Counted from the stretch's first letter, positions 47,101 through 56,794 are shown. The stretch is 64,000 nt of DNA from Serinicoccus profundi (GCF_008001015.1 NZ_CP042862.1:2108001-2172000); one strand, 5' to 3'. Translations and numbers: made by a program. The notes: generated by a model not told the origin, from the letters alone.

Positions 47101-47106
47101 TACGGT
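47101..47106 (+). promoter_or_regulatory. Putative leaderless -10 box of the AAA ATPase gene
   Basis: TACGGT ends seven bases before the ATG at 47114. Confidence 0.45.
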
Positions 47107-47113
47107 GGACTGC

Positions 47114-47848
47114 ATGGACGAGGACGTCGCCGACCTGTCGCCCGTCCCGGTGCGCCGGGTCGAGCGGCACCCTGCCGCCCCGGCACCCTCCTCGGACACC
47201 TGGCCCAGCACCATCCCGGCGGTCCGACACCTGCTCACCGAGGGGCTCGATCTCGACCGTTGCACCGTTTTGGTGGGCGCCAACGGCGTCGGCAAGTCGA
47301 CGATCATCGAGGCGATCGCAGAGTGCTTCGGGCTGGGCCCGGAAGGCGGCTCTACGGGCGCCATGCACTCCACGACCCGCAGCGAGTCACCCCTGCACGA
47401 GTGGCTGCGGCTGGTGCGCGGACCCGGTGGCTCGCGCTGGGGCTACTTCGTACGGGCCGAGACCATGCACGGCCTGTTCACCTACCTGCAGGACACGACC
47501 TACGAGGTGTTCCACCGCCGTTCGCACGGAGAGGCCTTCCTCGACCTGCTGGGGACCCGCCGCTACGAGGGCGACGGTCTGTTCGTCTGGGACGAGCCGG
47601 AGGCCGGCCTGTCCTTCGACGCCCAGCTGCGGCTCGTGGCCGAGATGGCCGTGATCGCCTCGCGCCCCGGGGCCCAGGTGCTGCTCGCCACCCACTCCCC
47701 CGTGCTCGCGGCGATCCCCGGTGCCCGTCTCATCGAGCTCTCCGACGACGGTATGCGCGCGGTGGGCTGGGAGGACCTTTCCGTCGTCGACCACTACCGT
47801 CGCTTCCTCGGCGCCCCGGAGCGCTACCTGCGGCACCTGCTCGACTGA
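47114..47848 (+). CDS. AAA-type ATPase, ABC-like
   Basis: 244 residues, a compact SMC/RecF-type ATPase. Walker A GANGVGKST near 53-61, Walker B FVWDEPEAGLSFDAQL, and the H-loop LLATHSP. It matches the widespread small AAA family PF13304/COG3910 type, whose role is unknown. It diverges from ftsY and converges on a membrane protein gene, with an inverted repeat between. Confidence 0.82.
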   Translation: MDEDVADLSPVPVRRVERHPAAPAPSSDTWPSTIPAVRHLLTEGLDLDRCTVLVGANGVGKSTIIEAIAECFGLGPEGGSTGAMHSTTRSESPLHEWLRLVRGPGGSRWGYFVRAETMHGLFTYLQDTTYEVFHRRSHGEAFLDLLGTRRYEGDGLFVWDEPEAGLSFDAQLRLVAEMAVIASRPGAQVLLATHSPVLAAIPGARLIELSDDGMRAVGWEDLSVVDHYRRFLGAPERYLRHLLD

Positions 47849-47853
47849 GCGAC

Positions 47854-47899
47854 GAGCACGAGGCCCCGGCACGGCCTGTGCGGCCGAGGCTTGGTGCTC
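47854..47899. terminator. Bidirectional terminator-like inverted repeat
   Basis: GAGCAC...GGTGCTC with imperfect inner arms GAGGCC / GGCCGAGGC between two convergent stops; it overlaps the last codon of the minus gene. Confidence 0.5.
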
Positions 47900-48272
47900 A
47901 GCTCGCGGCGCGGTACCCCTCGTCGGCCCGGACATCCGCGAGGTCCTCGTCGGCGTCCTGATGAGCCACCGGGGCGTCCGCGTCGGCCTGACGGGCTGGC
48001 GCGTCCGACACCTCGGGACGGGGAGTCGGGGCGACCGCCGACTCGGCCTGGCGAGCGCGCAGTGCCTTGGTGCGCTCGGCGGCAGAGCGCCCGATCTCCT
48101 CGCCCCGGTGTCGCACCATCTTCCCCGTGCGGCGGGCGCCGGCGATGAGTTCCTCGCCCTCAGGGGTCCAGAACTCGCCGCGCCCCTCCCGTCGCGCCTC
48201 GATCATGACGTACCCCACGACCCCCGCGCCCAGGGCGACACACAGCAGCATGGCCAGGACAAGTGCAAGCAT
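47898..48272 (-). CDS. Small single-pass membrane protein, unknown
   Basis: 124 residues from ATG at 48272. One N-terminal helix (LALVLAMLLCVALGAGVVGYVMI), then a basic segment and a disordered Ala/Asp-rich tail ending YRAAS. No family recognised. A Crp-like palindrome (48346-48361) lies 75 bases upstream, and CACACT six bases before the ATG is a weak -10. Confidence 0.7.
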   Translation of the reverse strand: MLALVLAMLLCVALGAGVVGYVMIEARREGRGEFWTPEGEELIAGARRTGKMVRHRGEEIGRSAAERTKALRARQAESAVAPTPRPEVSDAPARQADADAPVAHQDADEDLADVRADEGYRAAS

Positions 48273-48345
48273 GGGTCCAGTGTGAGGCTCGGTCAGGCCT
48301 GCGTCCGCATGCTCTCCCGGCGTGTCCCGGGCGTGTCGCACGATT

Positions 48346-48361
48346 CGTGACCAGAATCACG
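48346..48361. promoter_or_regulatory. Crp/GlxR-like palindrome
   Basis: CGTGA-ccagaa-TCACG, a perfect 5+6+5 palindrome matching the TGTGAN6TCACA consensus at all but the outer base. It lies between the TPR-like gene stop (48387) and the membrane protein start (48272). Confidence 0.55.
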
Positions 48362-48386
48362 TCCTGTGCCCGGCGCGCTCGGAGCC

Positions 48387-48893
48387 TCAGGTCGCCAGCG
48401 CCCGGTCGATCCTGGCCAGCGCCTGCCTGCTCGACTGGATGAGCCCGGGGTCGCCGCCCTCCTCGCGCAGAGCGACGGCGCGCCGGGCCTCCCGCTGCGC
48501 CTCGGCATACCGGCCCGCGTCGAAGAGCGCCTTGGCCCGGTGCTGGTGGACGAGCGCGGTGCGGGCGATGTCACCGACGAGGACCTCCTCGGCGGCGTCG
48601 AGGAGCTCGTGCGCCTCGACGAACTCCCCGCGCCAGTGGTGCACGTGCGCCAGCCGGATCGCGGCGGTGGCCCACTCCGGTGTGCCTGGCTCCCGCTCGT
48701 GCACGCGGTCCTGGCCCGCGGCGAGCGCGGCGTCGAGCTCACCGAGCATCCGCAGCAGCGCCACAGCGTGCGGGTCCTGCGGCGTCTCCTCGACCCACTC
48801 GCGGGTCTCCTCCTCATCGAGCAGCTCCTCGCGCAGCGTCTCCTCGTCGATGACGTAGGCCGGGAACTCGGCTCCCCCGAAGACGACGGTCAT
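48387..48893 (-). CDS. TPR-like helical protein, unknown
   Basis: 168 residues from ATG at 48893, overlapping the smc stop (ATGA). The last 100 residues form helix pairs with TPR-style spacing (AAIRLAHVHHWRGEFVEAHELLD, KALFDAGRYAEAQREARRAV). Similar small proteins are found in actinobacteria without assigned role. Coupled to smc, so it may act in or near chromosome organisation; that is a guess. Confidence 0.75.
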   Translation of the reverse strand: MTVVFGGAEFPAYVIDEETLREELLDEEETREWVEETPQDPHAVALLRMLGELDAALAAGQDRVHEREPGTPEWATAAIRLAHVHHWRGEFVEAHELLDAAEEVLVGDIARTALVHQHRAKALFDAGRYAEAQREARRAVALREEGGDPGLIQSSRQALARIDRALAT

Positions 48894-51800
48894 GCCGGGG
48901 CCGGCTCCGGCTCGGGCGAGCGGGTCGGCTGCTCCACCCCGGGGGCGGCGACGTCCTTGATCCGCTGGCTGATGACGGTGGTCACGCCGTCACCGCGCAT
49001 GGACACGCCGTAGAGTGCGTCGGCGATCTCCATGGTGCGCTTCTGGTGGGTGATGACGATGAGCTGGCTGGAGTCGCGCAGCTCCTCGAAGAGCGTGATG
49101 AGCCGGCCGAGGTTGGTGTCGTCCAGCGCCGCCTCCACCTCGTCCATGATGTAGAACGGGCTCGGACGGGCCTTGAAGATCGCGACCAGCAGCGCGACGG
49201 CGGTCAGCGAGCGCTCCCCGCCGGAGAGCAGCGAGAGGCGCTTGATCTTCTTGCCGGGGGGCCGCGCCTCGACCTCGATCCCGGTGGTGAGCATGTTGTC
49301 GGGGTCGGTGAGGGTGATGCGCCCCTCACCGCCCGGGAACAGCCGGGAGAAGACCCGCTCGAACTGTGCGGCCGTGTCGTGGAAGGCCTCGGTGAAGACC
49401 CGCTCGACGCGCTCGTCCACCGACCGGACGATCTCCAGGAGGTCCTGCTTGGAGTGTTTGAGGTCCTCGACCTGCTCGACGAGGAAGGTATGCCGCTCCT
49501 CCAGCGCCGCGAACTCCTCCAGCGCGAGCGGGTTGACCCTGCCGAGCTGACCGAGCGCCCTCTCCGCCCTGCGCAGCCGCTTGTCCTGGACCTCCCGGAC
49601 GAAGGGCTGCGGCTCGGGCGGGCCGGCGTCCTCCGGCCGTGCCGGATCGTCCGGTCCGGGGATGTGAGGCACCGGCTGGTGCGGGCCGTACTCCTCCACG
49701 AGGGTGTCCGGCGCGATGCCGAGCTCCTCGACGGCGCGGGTCTGCAGCGCCTCGATCCTCAGCCGCTGCTCGGCCCGGGCGATCTCGTCGGCGTGCACCG
49801 AGTCGGTGAGGTCGCGCAGGTCGTCGGCCAGCTCGCGGGCGCGCTGCCGGGCGGTGGCGAGCGCCTGGTCGCGCTCGGCCTGCTCGGTCCGACCCTGCTC
49901 CCGCTCCTGCGTGGCCGCGGCCAGCACCTGCTCGGTCCGCTGCAGGAGGTATGCCGCTCCCACCCCGACCGCCTGGGCCGTCGCCCGCTCCCGGGCGCGC
50001 CGCTCGCGACGCTCGGCGGCGCGGCGTCGCGCGGCGAGCTCGCCGGCCGCCGCGGACTCCAGGCTGTCGGCGCGGCCGGCCAGGGCGGTGACCCGCTCCT
50101 CCTGGGTCCGCAGCGCCAGCCGGGCCTCGGTCTCGGTGCTGCGGGCGCGGGCGGCGGCCTCGGCGAGGCGTTCGCGCTCCCCCGTGTCGGGGTCCTCGGT
50201 GCCCTCCTGGGTGGCCAGCTCCTCGGCGTCGGCGAGCCGCTGCTCGAGCTCGGCGAGCTCGGTCCGGGTGGTGGCCAGGGACTCCTCGGCGGTGCCGATC
50301 GCTGAGGTGGCGCGCTGGTGCTCGGCCCGCGCGGTGCGCATGGTCTGGCCGAGCTGGGTCAGCTGTTCGGCCACGGCGGTCATCCGCGCGTCCGAGTCGT
50401 GCAGGGCCTCCAGCGCCTCGTCCGCCGCGCGTCCGGCCTGCTCGAGGTCCTCCCGCGCCGAGCCGAGCGCGAAGGTCGCCCGCTCCGCGCGTGCCGTCGC
50501 CTCCCGCACCCCCGCCTGCGCCTCCTCCAGCGCCGAGGTGAGCTCCAGCAGGCTGGGCGCGGCGGAGGAACCACCGCGGACCCACCCGGGGCCGTAGACG
50601 TCGCCGTCGGCCGTGACCACCGTGACGCCGGGCATCGCGCGCACGAGCAGGGCCGCGTCGTCGGCGTCCTGCACCAGGGCCACCCGAGTGAGCAGCCCGG
50701 TCACCGCGCGCAGGAGCGACTCGTCACCATCCTTGGCGCGCACGGTGTCGGCGGCCCACACGGCATACCCCGGCAGCTGCGGCCACCCCGAGCGGTCGGT
50801 GTCGTCCTGCCCGGCGACGAGCTCGGGGACCAGGAGGCCGGCCTGCCCCTGGTCCTCCTCCCGCAGCCAGGCGAGCGCCTCCTGGGCGGGCCCGAGTCCG
50901 TCGACGACGAGCGCCTCGCCGGCCCACCCGAGCGCTGCCGCCACGGCGCCCTCCCGCCCCGGCTCCACCTGGAGCTGGTCGGTGACGGTGCCCCGCACGC
51001 CGTCGACCCCGTCGGCGGAGAGCAGCGCGCTCGCGCCGTCGGTGCGTCGCAGGCTGAGCGAGAGCGCCTCCACCCGGGCCTGGCACCGGGCCTGCTCCGC
51101 CTGGGCCTCCCGGACCTCCTCGGTGAGCCGCTCGACCTCCTCGGCGGCCTCGGCGCGGCGCTCCTCGGCCTCCTCGTAGTGCTCGTCAAGCCCCTCCTCG
51201 CCCTGCTCGACGTCCAGCACGGTGCCCTCGAGCGCGGCGAAGTCCTGCTCGGCCTTCTCGGCCCGCTCGACGACGGCGACCGCGACCTGCTGAAGCCGGG
51301 CGATCTCTCCCTCGCCCGCCTCGAGCCGCGAGCGGCGGGCCGCCACCTGGCCCGACAACCGGGCCAACCCCTCCCGACGATCGGCGGCCGCCCGGGCAAG
51401 CCGCTGCAGCCGCGCCTGCTCCTGGGCGTGGGCCTCCTCCGCCTCGGTGCGTGACGCCTCGGCCGCGGCGAGCGCCTCGGCCAGCTCGGCCACCCGCGCC
51501 TGCAGGTCCGACTCCTCCTGGCGGACCCGGGCCGCCTGGGCCCGCAGCTCCTCGGGGTCACGACCGCGACGCGACCGCCCGCTCTCCTCCGCCGACAGGT
51601 CCTCCTCCTCGGCGCCGAGCAACCGGACCCGCTCGGCGGCGAGGTCGCCCAGCGCCCGGGCCCGCTCCAGCAGCGAGGAGAGGGCATACCACCGGTCCTG
51701 GACCTCGGTGAGCGCGGGCGCTGCCGCGGCTCGCTCCTGCTCCAGCTCGCCCACCTGTGCCTCCGCGGCCCGCGCCGCCGCCTGGACGGCGGTCCGTCGC

Positions 51801-52558
51801 TCGATGAGCGCCCGCTCGTCGGCCATCTCCTGCTCCAGGGAGCTCGTCAGCTGCACGAGGTCGTCGGCGAGGATCCGCAGGCGTGCGTCCCTGACCTCGG
51901 CCTGGATGGTCGCAGCGCGGCGTGCCGTCTCCGCCTGGCGTCCCAGCGGGCCGAGCTGACGCCGGATCTCCGTGGTGAGGTCGGCGAGCCGGGTGAGGTT
52001 GCCCTCCATCGTCTCCAGCTTGCGCAGCGCCCGCTCCTTGCGCTTGCGGTGCTTGAGGACCCCCGCGGCCTCCTCGATGAAGCCGCGCCGCTCCTCGGGC
52101 GTGGCGCGCAGCACCTGGTCGAGCTGGCCCTGCCCGACGATGACGTGCATCTCCCGGCCGATGCCGGAGTCGGAGAGCAGCTCCTGCACGTCGAGCAGCC
52201 GGCACGAGGTGCCGTTGATCGCATACTCGCTGCCCCCGGTGCGGAACATCGTCCGGGTGATCGTCACCTCGGTGTAGTCGATGGGCAGCGCGCCGTCGGT
52301 GTTGTCGATGGTCAGCGACACCTCCGCCCGGCCCAGCGGCTGCCGACCGGACGTGCCGGCGAAGATGACGTCCTCCATCTTGCCGCCGCGCAGGCTCTTG
52401 GCGCCCTGCTCCCCCATGACCCACGCCAGCGCGTCGACGACGTTGGACTTGCCCGAGCCGTTGGGTCCGACGATGCACGTGATGCCGGGCTCGAGGCGCA
52501 TGGTCGTCGCGGACGCGAACGACTTGAACCCCTTGAGGGTCAGGCTCTTGACGTACAT
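48890..52558 (-). CDS. smc: Chromosome segregation protein SMC
   Basis: 1222 residues. Walker A GPNGSGKSN at 34-42, long coiled coil from about 170 to 500, hinge near 510-660, second coil, and the C-terminal signature LLSGGERSLTAVALL with Walker B YIMDEVEAALDD. Forms the condensin complex with ScpA and ScpB, neither in this window. Follows acyP in the minus direction, as in mycobacteria. Starts with MYVKSLTLKGFKSF. Confidence 0.98.
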   Translation of the reverse strand: MYVKSLTLKGFKSFASATTMRLEPGITCIVGPNGSGKSNVVDALAWVMGEQGAKSLRGGKMEDVIFAGTSGRQPLGRAEVSLTIDNTDGALPIDYTEVTITRTMFRTGGSEYAINGTSCRLLDVQELLSDSGIGREMHVIVGQGQLDQVLRATPEERRGFIEEAAGVLKHRKRKERALRKLETMEGNLTRLADLTTEIRRQLGPLGRQAETARRAATIQAEVRDARLRILADDLVQLTSSLEQEMADERALIERRTAVQAAARAAEAQVGELEQERAAAAPALTEVQDRWYALSSLLERARALGDLAAERVRLLGAEEEDLSAEESGRSRRGRDPEELRAQAARVRQEESDLQARVAELAEALAAAEASRTEAEEAHAQEQARLQRLARAAADRREGLARLSGQVAARRSRLEAGEGEIARLQQVAVAVVERAEKAEQDFAALEGTVLDVEQGEEGLDEHYEEAEERRAEAAEEVERLTEEVREAQAEQARCQARVEALSLSLRRTDGASALLSADGVDGVRGTVTDQLQVEPGREGAVAAALGWAGEALVVDGLGPAQEALAWLREEDQGQAGLLVPELVAGQDDTDRSGWPQLPGYAVWAADTVRAKDGDESLLRAVTGLLTRVALVQDADDAALLVRAMPGVTVVTADGDVYGPGWVRGGSSAAPSLLELTSALEEAQAGVREATARAERATFALGSAREDLEQAGRAADEALEALHDSDARMTAVAEQLTQLGQTMRTARAEHQRATSAIGTAEESLATTRTELAELEQRLADAEELATQEGTEDPDTGERERLAEAAARARSTETEARLALRTQEERVTALAGRADSLESAAAGELAARRRAAERRERRARERATAQAVGVGAAYLLQRTEQVLAAATQEREQGRTEQAERDQALATARQRARELADDLRDLTDSVHADEIARAEQRLRIEALQTRAVEELGIAPDTLVEEYGPHQPVPHIPGPDDPARPEDAGPPEPQPFVREVQDKRLRRAERALGQLGRVNPLALEEFAALEERHTFLVEQVEDLKHSKQDLLEIVRSVDERVERVFTEAFHDTAAQFERVFSRLFPGGEGRITLTDPDNMLTTGIEVEARPPGKKIKRLSLLSGGERSLTAVALLVAIFKARPSPFYIMDEVEAALDDTNLGRLITLFEELRDSSQLIVITHQKRTMEIADALYGVSMRGDGVTTVISQRIKDVAAPGVEQPTRSPEPEPAPA

Positions 52559-52669
52559 ACGGGGGCGGTCTCTCCAGGTCTTCGTCTGGGCGCTGTCCGG
52601 TCAAGATACCTGCGGGGTATGCCGTCCCTGCGCCGCCACACGGTCCGTGACCTCCTCCAGGGGGCGCGT

Positions 52670-52951
52670 TCAGCGCTCCACGAACCCCACCAGCCCCTCG
52701 CGCACCGTGTGCCACTGCACCACCACGCTGTCGACGCGGCCGGGGCGGCTGTGCGTGGACGGGTCCTCCCGCAGGAGCTCGACAAGGGCCTCGATGGCCG
52801 AGCGCTCCCCCTGGGCGTTGACCTCCACCCGGCTGTCGGGCAGGTTGAGGGCGTGGCCCGCGATCCCCAGCTCGAGGGCCCGGGAGCGGGTCCACCACCG
52901 GAAACCCACCCCCTGGACCCGGCCGCGGACGAAGATCAGCGCACGCTCCAT
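52670..52951 (-). CDS. acyP: Acylphosphatase
   Basis: 93 residues from ATG at 52951. The active loop GRVQGVGFRWW (R near 17, conserved N near 36-41 as HALNLPDSRVEV) is complete. Hydrolyses acyl phosphates. TAGTCT ends eight bases before the ATG on the minus strand and overlaps the promoter of the divergent gene. Confidence 0.95.
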   Translation of the reverse strand: MERALIFVRGRVQGVGFRWWTRSRALELGIAGHALNLPDSRVEVNAQGERSAIEALVELLREDPSTHSRPGRVDSVVVQWHTVREGLVGFVER

Positions 52952-52959
52952 ACCGCGCA

Positions 52960-52969
52960 AGACTACGGT
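52960..52969. promoter_or_regulatory. Overlapping divergent -10 boxes of acyP and the oxidoreductase gene
   Basis: Plus-strand TACGGT (52964-52969) is six bases before the ATG at 52976. Minus-strand TAGTCT (complement of 52960-52965) is eight bases before the acyP ATG at 52951. The two share the TA at 52964-52965; the start codons are only 24 bases apart. Confidence 0.55.
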
Positions 52970-52975
52970 GGGACC

Positions 52976-54019
52976 ATGGAGCAGAGCACGAGCGTCCCGG
53001 CCCCCACCGCGATCACGGACCGCCCGGTCCGCTGGGGCCTGCTGGCCGCCGGCAACATCGCCCGCGCGCTCGCCGAGGCGATCGCCGCGGTCGACGGAGG
53101 CGAGGTGGTGGCGGTCGCCGCCCGCGACGCCGACCGGGCCCGGGCCTTCGCCCAGGAGTTCTCCATCCCCCGCTCCTACGGCAGCTACGACGAGTTCCTG
53201 CGCGACCCCGAGGTGGACGCCGTCTACATCTCCTCCACCCACCCCTTCCACCGCGAGCAGGCCCTGGCCAGCATCGCAGCCGGCAAGCACGTCCTCGTCG
53301 AGAAGCCGACCACGCTGACCGTCCGCGACACCGAGGAGGTCTTCGAGGCGGCCCGCGCGGCGGGGGTGCTGGCGATGGAGGCGATGTGGACCCGCTTCCA
53401 GCCCATCGTGCTGGACGTCGCGCGCCGGGTGCGCGAGGGCGAGATCGGCACCGTCCGCAGCTTCCACGCCGCCTTCCCCATGCCCTTCGAGTATGACGAG
53501 TCGCACCGCCTCTTCGACCTCGCCAACGGCGGTGGCGCCCTGCTCGACCTCGGGATCTACCCGGTGACGCTGGCGCACCTGCTCGTCGGCCACCCGACGC
53601 ACCTGCACGTCCTGGGGGCCCGGGTCGAGACGGGCGCCGACGCCCTGGTGGCCCTGCAGTGGATGACCGAGCAGGGCGCCGTCGTCCAGGTGCTCACCGA
53701 CTCCCGCTCGCAGGGCAGCACCGAGACGATCGTGCGCGGCACCGAGGGCTCGATCGTGCTGCACGGGCAGGTCAACAACCCGACGTCCTACACCGTGCGG
53801 CGGGGCGAGGAGCAGGAGACGGTCGAGGGTGACCGGCGAGGCTACGAGCACGAGGTCGAGGAGATGCACCGCTGCCTGCGGGAAGGGCTCACGGAGTCTC
53901 CCCTGGCCCCGCACGCCGACACCGTGGCGATCATGACGATCCTGGAGAGTGCCCGCCGCGAGCTGGGCGTGCGCTACCCCCAGGAGGACGCCCCGTTGCA
54001 CACCCCCGAGGGCGGGTGA
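52976..54019 (+). CDS. Gfo/Idh/MocA-family oxidoreductase
   Basis: 347 residues. N-terminal NAD(P) Rossmann domain with GLLAAGNIARALAEA and the conserved VLVEKPTTL (EKP) at about 103; C-terminal alpha/beta dehydratase-type domain with FPMPFEYDESHRL and DLGIYPV. Dimeric trans-1,2-dihydrobenzenediol dehydrogenase-like members look similar. Sugar or inositol-type substrate is likely but not identifiable. A small membrane protein gene follows by seven bases. Confidence 0.88.
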   Translation: MEQSTSVPAPTAITDRPVRWGLLAAGNIARALAEAIAAVDGGEVVAVAARDADRARAFAQEFSIPRSYGSYDEFLRDPEVDAVYISSTHPFHREQALASIAAGKHVLVEKPTTLTVRDTEEVFEAARAAGVLAMEAMWTRFQPIVLDVARRVREGEIGTVRSFHAAFPMPFEYDESHRLFDLANGGGALLDLGIYPVTLAHLLVGHPTHLHVLGARVETGADALVALQWMTEQGAVVQVLTDSRSQGSTETIVRGTEGSIVLHGQVNNPTSYTVRRGEEQETVEGDRRGYEHEVEEMHRCLREGLTESPLAPHADTVAIMTILESARRELGVRYPQEDAPLHTPEGG

Positions 54020-54026
54020 GCGCCGC

Positions 54027-54308
54027 ATGATCACGCTGCTGACCTTCGCCGCCGGGGGCGTCGTGCTGCTGGCGCTGCTGGGCCGGGCCGCGACGCCGGT
54101 GCGTGACCGGCTCCCCCTGCGGGAGTGGACCCCGGTCTACGTCGCCGACCTCGTGGGTCGCGGCTTCCGGGTCTTCGGCGACGCCGGCAAGGAGCGGGCC
54201 CGCCGTCAGGAGGTGGCCCGCGAGGAGGTAGAGGGGCGCCGCGACGAGGACGACCCCTGGCCTCCGTCCGGGCCGACGGGGCCGCGCGACCCCGACGACC
54301 GGCCCTGA
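54027..54308 (+). CDS. Small membrane protein, unknown
   Basis: 93 residues: one helix (ITLLTFAAGGVVLLALLGRA) then a charged, disordered tail rich in Arg, Glu and Asp. Probably anchored in the cytoplasmic membrane. Reads one base short of the convergent mutM stop. No family recognised. Confidence 0.65.
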   Translation: MITLLTFAAGGVVLLALLGRAATPVRDRLPLREWTPVYVADLVGRGFRVFGDAGKERARRQEVAREEVEGRRDEDDPWPPSGPTGPRDPDDRP

Positions 54309-54309
54309 C

Positions 54310-55218
54310 TCAGCGGACGGTGACGCGTGGGGCCGGCTGGCAGCGCGGGCAGAAGTGCGAGCTGCGGTTCATGAACTCCTCGCGCCGGATGGCCGTGCCG
54401 CACCGCGCGCACGGCCGGCCGGTCTGGCCGTAGGCATCCAGCGACCGGTCGAAGTAGCCGCTGGCCCCGTTGACATTGACGTAGAGCGCGTCAAAGCTCG
54501 TCCCGCCCTGCCCCAACGCCGCCCGCATGACCTCCGCGGCGTGGTCGAGGAGTCGCCCGAGCGCGGGCCGGGTGAGAGCTGCGGCGGGGCGCCGCCCGTG
54601 CACCTGGGCCCGCCAGAGCGCCTCATCGGCATAGATGTTGCCGATCCCGCTCACCAGACCCTGGTCCAGGAGCAACCGCTTGATCGCGACGTCCTTGGCC
54701 TTCATCCGCCGGATCACGCCGGGGCGGTCGAAGGCGTCCTCCAACGGGTCCGGCGCGATGTGCAGCACCGGCTCCGGTATGCCGTGCGCGTGCCCACCCG
54801 CCCCGGACGGGTCGGGCGCCCGGTCGGGGTGCAGCGGCGTCAGGGCGAGCCCGCCGAAGGTGCGCTGGTCGACGAAACGCAGCTGGGGACCGTCGTCGGC
54901 GAAGTCGAGGGTGGCGTGCAGGTGCTTCTCGCGGGGCGCGTCGGCGGCCTCGACGAGGAGCTGGCCGCTCATCCCCAGGTGGACCACCAACGCCTGGGGG
55001 TCGTCCCCGGGAGCCTGGAGGACCAGCCAGAGGTACTTCCCGCGCCGGTCGGCCTCGAGGACCGTGGCGCCGGCCACGCGTGCCGTGAGGTCCCCCGGGC
55101 CGGCGGCGTGCCTTCTCGCCACCCGGTGGCCGGTGAGGGTCGCGGTCTCGATCCGTCGACCGACGACGTGCTCGGCGAGGCCACGACGGACGACCTCCAC
55201 CTCGGGGAGCTCGGGCAC
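54310..55218 (-). CDS. mutM: Formamidopyrimidine-DNA glycosylase
   Basis: 302 residues from GTG at 55218. N-terminal catalytic [13 protein letters not shown] with Pro2 nucleophile and Glu3 acid, H2TH domain, and the C-terminal zinc finger ([24 protein letters not shown]). An insertion of Gly/His-rich residues lies between the helix and finger ([14 protein letters not shown]). Removes 8-oxoguanine. Located ten bases after rnc. Confidence 0.96.
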   Translation of the reverse strand: MPELPEVEVVRRGLAEHVVGRRIETATLTGHRVARRHAAGPGDLTARVAGATVLEADRRGKYLWLVLQAPGDDPQALVVHLGMSGQLLVEAADAPREKHLHATLDFADDGPQLRFVDQRTFGGLALTPLHPDRAPDPSGAGGHAHGIPEPVLHIAPDPLEDAFDRPGVIRRMKAKDVAIKRLLLDQGLVSGIGNIYADEALWRAQVHGRRPAAALTRPALGRLLDHAAEVMRAALGQGGTSFDALYVNVNGASGYFDRSLDAYGQTGRPCARCGTAIRREEFMNRSSHFCPRCQPAPRVTVR

Positions 55219-55228
55219 GGCGGCGTGC

Positions 55229-55981
55229 CTAGTCGGCCGTGGCGCCGAGGGTGGGCTCCACGCGCGGCTCCGTCGCCACGACCTGGGCCGCCCGCTCGGT
55301 CAGCAGCTGCCAGCCCTGCTCGGCGGCCTGCTGCTCGGCCAGCTTCTTGGACCGGCCGAGGCCGGTGCCGACGACCTCACCACCGACGACGACCCGGGCG
55401 GTGAACCGCTTGTCGTGGTCGGGACCCTCGGAGTCCAGGACGTACTCCGGCGGACCCAGCTCGGCGGCCGAGGCGACCTCCTGAAGACTGGTCTTCCAGT
55501 CCAGGCCGGCGCCGAGGTCGGCGCTGCGGCGCATCACCGGGTCGAGCAGGTGGTGGATGAGGGTGTCGGCCGCGGGCAGGCCGAGCGCGAGGTAGACGCA
55601 GCCGATGACGGCCTCAGTGGTGTCGGCCAGGATCGAGTCCTTGTCGCGGCCACCGGTGGCCTCCTCCCCCTTGCCGAGCAGCACGAAGGCACCGAGGTCG
55701 ACGGTCCGCGCGACCTCGGCAAGGGCGCGAGAATTGACGACCGCGGCGCGCAGCTTGGCCAGCTGGCCCTCGGACAGGTCCGGGTGCGTGCGGTAGAGCG
55801 TGTCGGTGACGACCACGCCCAGCACGGAGTCCCCGAGGAACTCCAGCCGCTCGTTGTGGGGCCGCTCGTCGTTCTCGTAGGAGAACGACCGGTGCGTCAG
55901 GGCACGCTGCAGCAGCGCCTCGTCACACCGCTCCCCGATCACCTCCGTGAGGTAGTCGTTGAGCTCGGCGACGGGGCGCAT
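55229..55981 (-). CDS. rnc: Ribonuclease III
   Basis: 250 residues from ATG at 55981. Signature [16 protein letters not shown] (residues 43-58), catalytic acidic region near [15 protein letters not shown], and a C-terminal dsRNA-binding domain (about 160-235). Processes rRNA and structured mRNA. Follows rpmF by 14 bases. Confidence 0.97.
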   Translation of the reverse strand: MRPVAELNDYLTEVIGERCDEALLQRALTHRSFSYENDERPHNERLEFLGDSVLGVVVTDTLYRTHPDLSEGQLAKLRAAVVNSRALAEVARTVDLGAFVLLGKGEEATGGRDKDSILADTTEAVIGCVYLALGLPAADTLIHHLLDPVMRRSADLGAGLDWKTSLQEVASAAELGPPEYVLDSEGPDHDKRFTARVVVGGEVVGTGLGRSKKLAEQQAAEQGWQLLTERAAQVVATEPRVEPTLGATAD

Positions 55982-55995
55982 ACCGCAGGTCCGGG

Positions 55996-56190
55996 TCAGC
56001 CCTGGTGCTCGGTGCGCTCGGCGGCGGCGTAGTGCCGACCACCGTAGGTACCGCAGGTGGGGCACGCCTGGTGCGGGGTCGCCACGGACTGGCACTGCGG
56101 GCAGGTGGTCAGCGCGATCGGGGCGGCCTTCCACTGCGACCGGCGGTGCCGGGTGTTGGAACGGGACATCTTCCGCTTGGGAACGGCCAC
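55996..56190 (-). CDS. rpmF: 50S ribosomal protein L32, zinc form
   Basis: 64 residues from GTG at 56190. [19 protein letters not shown] start and two CxxC pairs (CPQC, CPTC), so the zinc-binding C+ form. Starts one base after the DUF177 stop, the usual arrangement. Confidence 0.97.
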   Translation of the reverse strand: MAVPKRKMSRSNTRHRRSQWKAAPIALTTCPQCQSVATPHQACPTCGTYGGRHYAAAERTEHQG

Positions 56191-56191
56191 G

Positions 56192-56794
56192 TCAGGTCCT
56201 CTTCTCGTCGTCGTCGGTCGGCGAGGCCATCGCGGCCAGCGCCGACCACCGGGGGTCGATCACGTCGTGCTCGTGCTCCGGGTCGTCCGCCAGGCGTGCT
56301 CCGCACTCGGAGCACAGTCCCGGACAATCGTCCCGGCATACCGGTTGGAAGGGCAGCGCGGTGACCACGGCGTCCCTGATGACCTCTTCGAGGTCCATCA
56401 GGTCGTCGTCGAGCATCCGCTGCTCGTCCTCATCGGTGTTCGCGTCCTTCTCGCCGCCGGAGCGACCCGCCACCTGCTGGTGGTGCGCCGCCCGGTCCGG
56501 ATAGACGTACAGCTCCTGGAACGGGACGTCGAGCTCCTCGACGACCTCCTCCAGACAGCGTACGCACTCCCCGACCGCCGTGGCCTGGGCCGTCCCCGTC
56601 GCGAGGACCCCCTCGACCACCGACTCCAGTCGCAGCTCCACCTGGACCGGCGCGCCGGCGGGGATCGCGATGACGTCGGTGCCGAACGGCTCCGTCGTGG
56701 TCACCTCACGCGTGAGCTCGCGCATCGTGCCGGGCCGGCGGACCAGCTCCCGGGTGTCGAACACCCAGTCGCGTTCGGTCTGCTGGGCAGCCAT
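56192..56794 (-). CDS. DUF177/YceD-family protein
   Basis: 200 residues from ATG at 56794. N-terminal region FDTRELVRRPGTMRELT, central ECVRCLEEV and the C-terminal CRDDCPGLCSECGARL cysteine cluster are typical. The family is always beside rpmF and probably supports 23S rRNA maturation; no direct role is shown. The 118-base gap upstream to coaD carries no clear hairpin. Confidence 0.93.
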   Translation of the reverse strand: MAAQQTERDWVFDTRELVRRPGTMRELTREVTTTEPFGTDVIAIPAGAPVQVELRLESVVEGVLATGTAQATAVGECVRCLEEVVEELDVPFQELYVYPDRAAHHQQVAGRSGGEKDANTDEDEQRMLDDDLMDLEEVIRDAVVTALPFQPVCRDDCPGLCSECGARLADDPEHEHDVIDPRWSALAAMASPTDDDEKRT

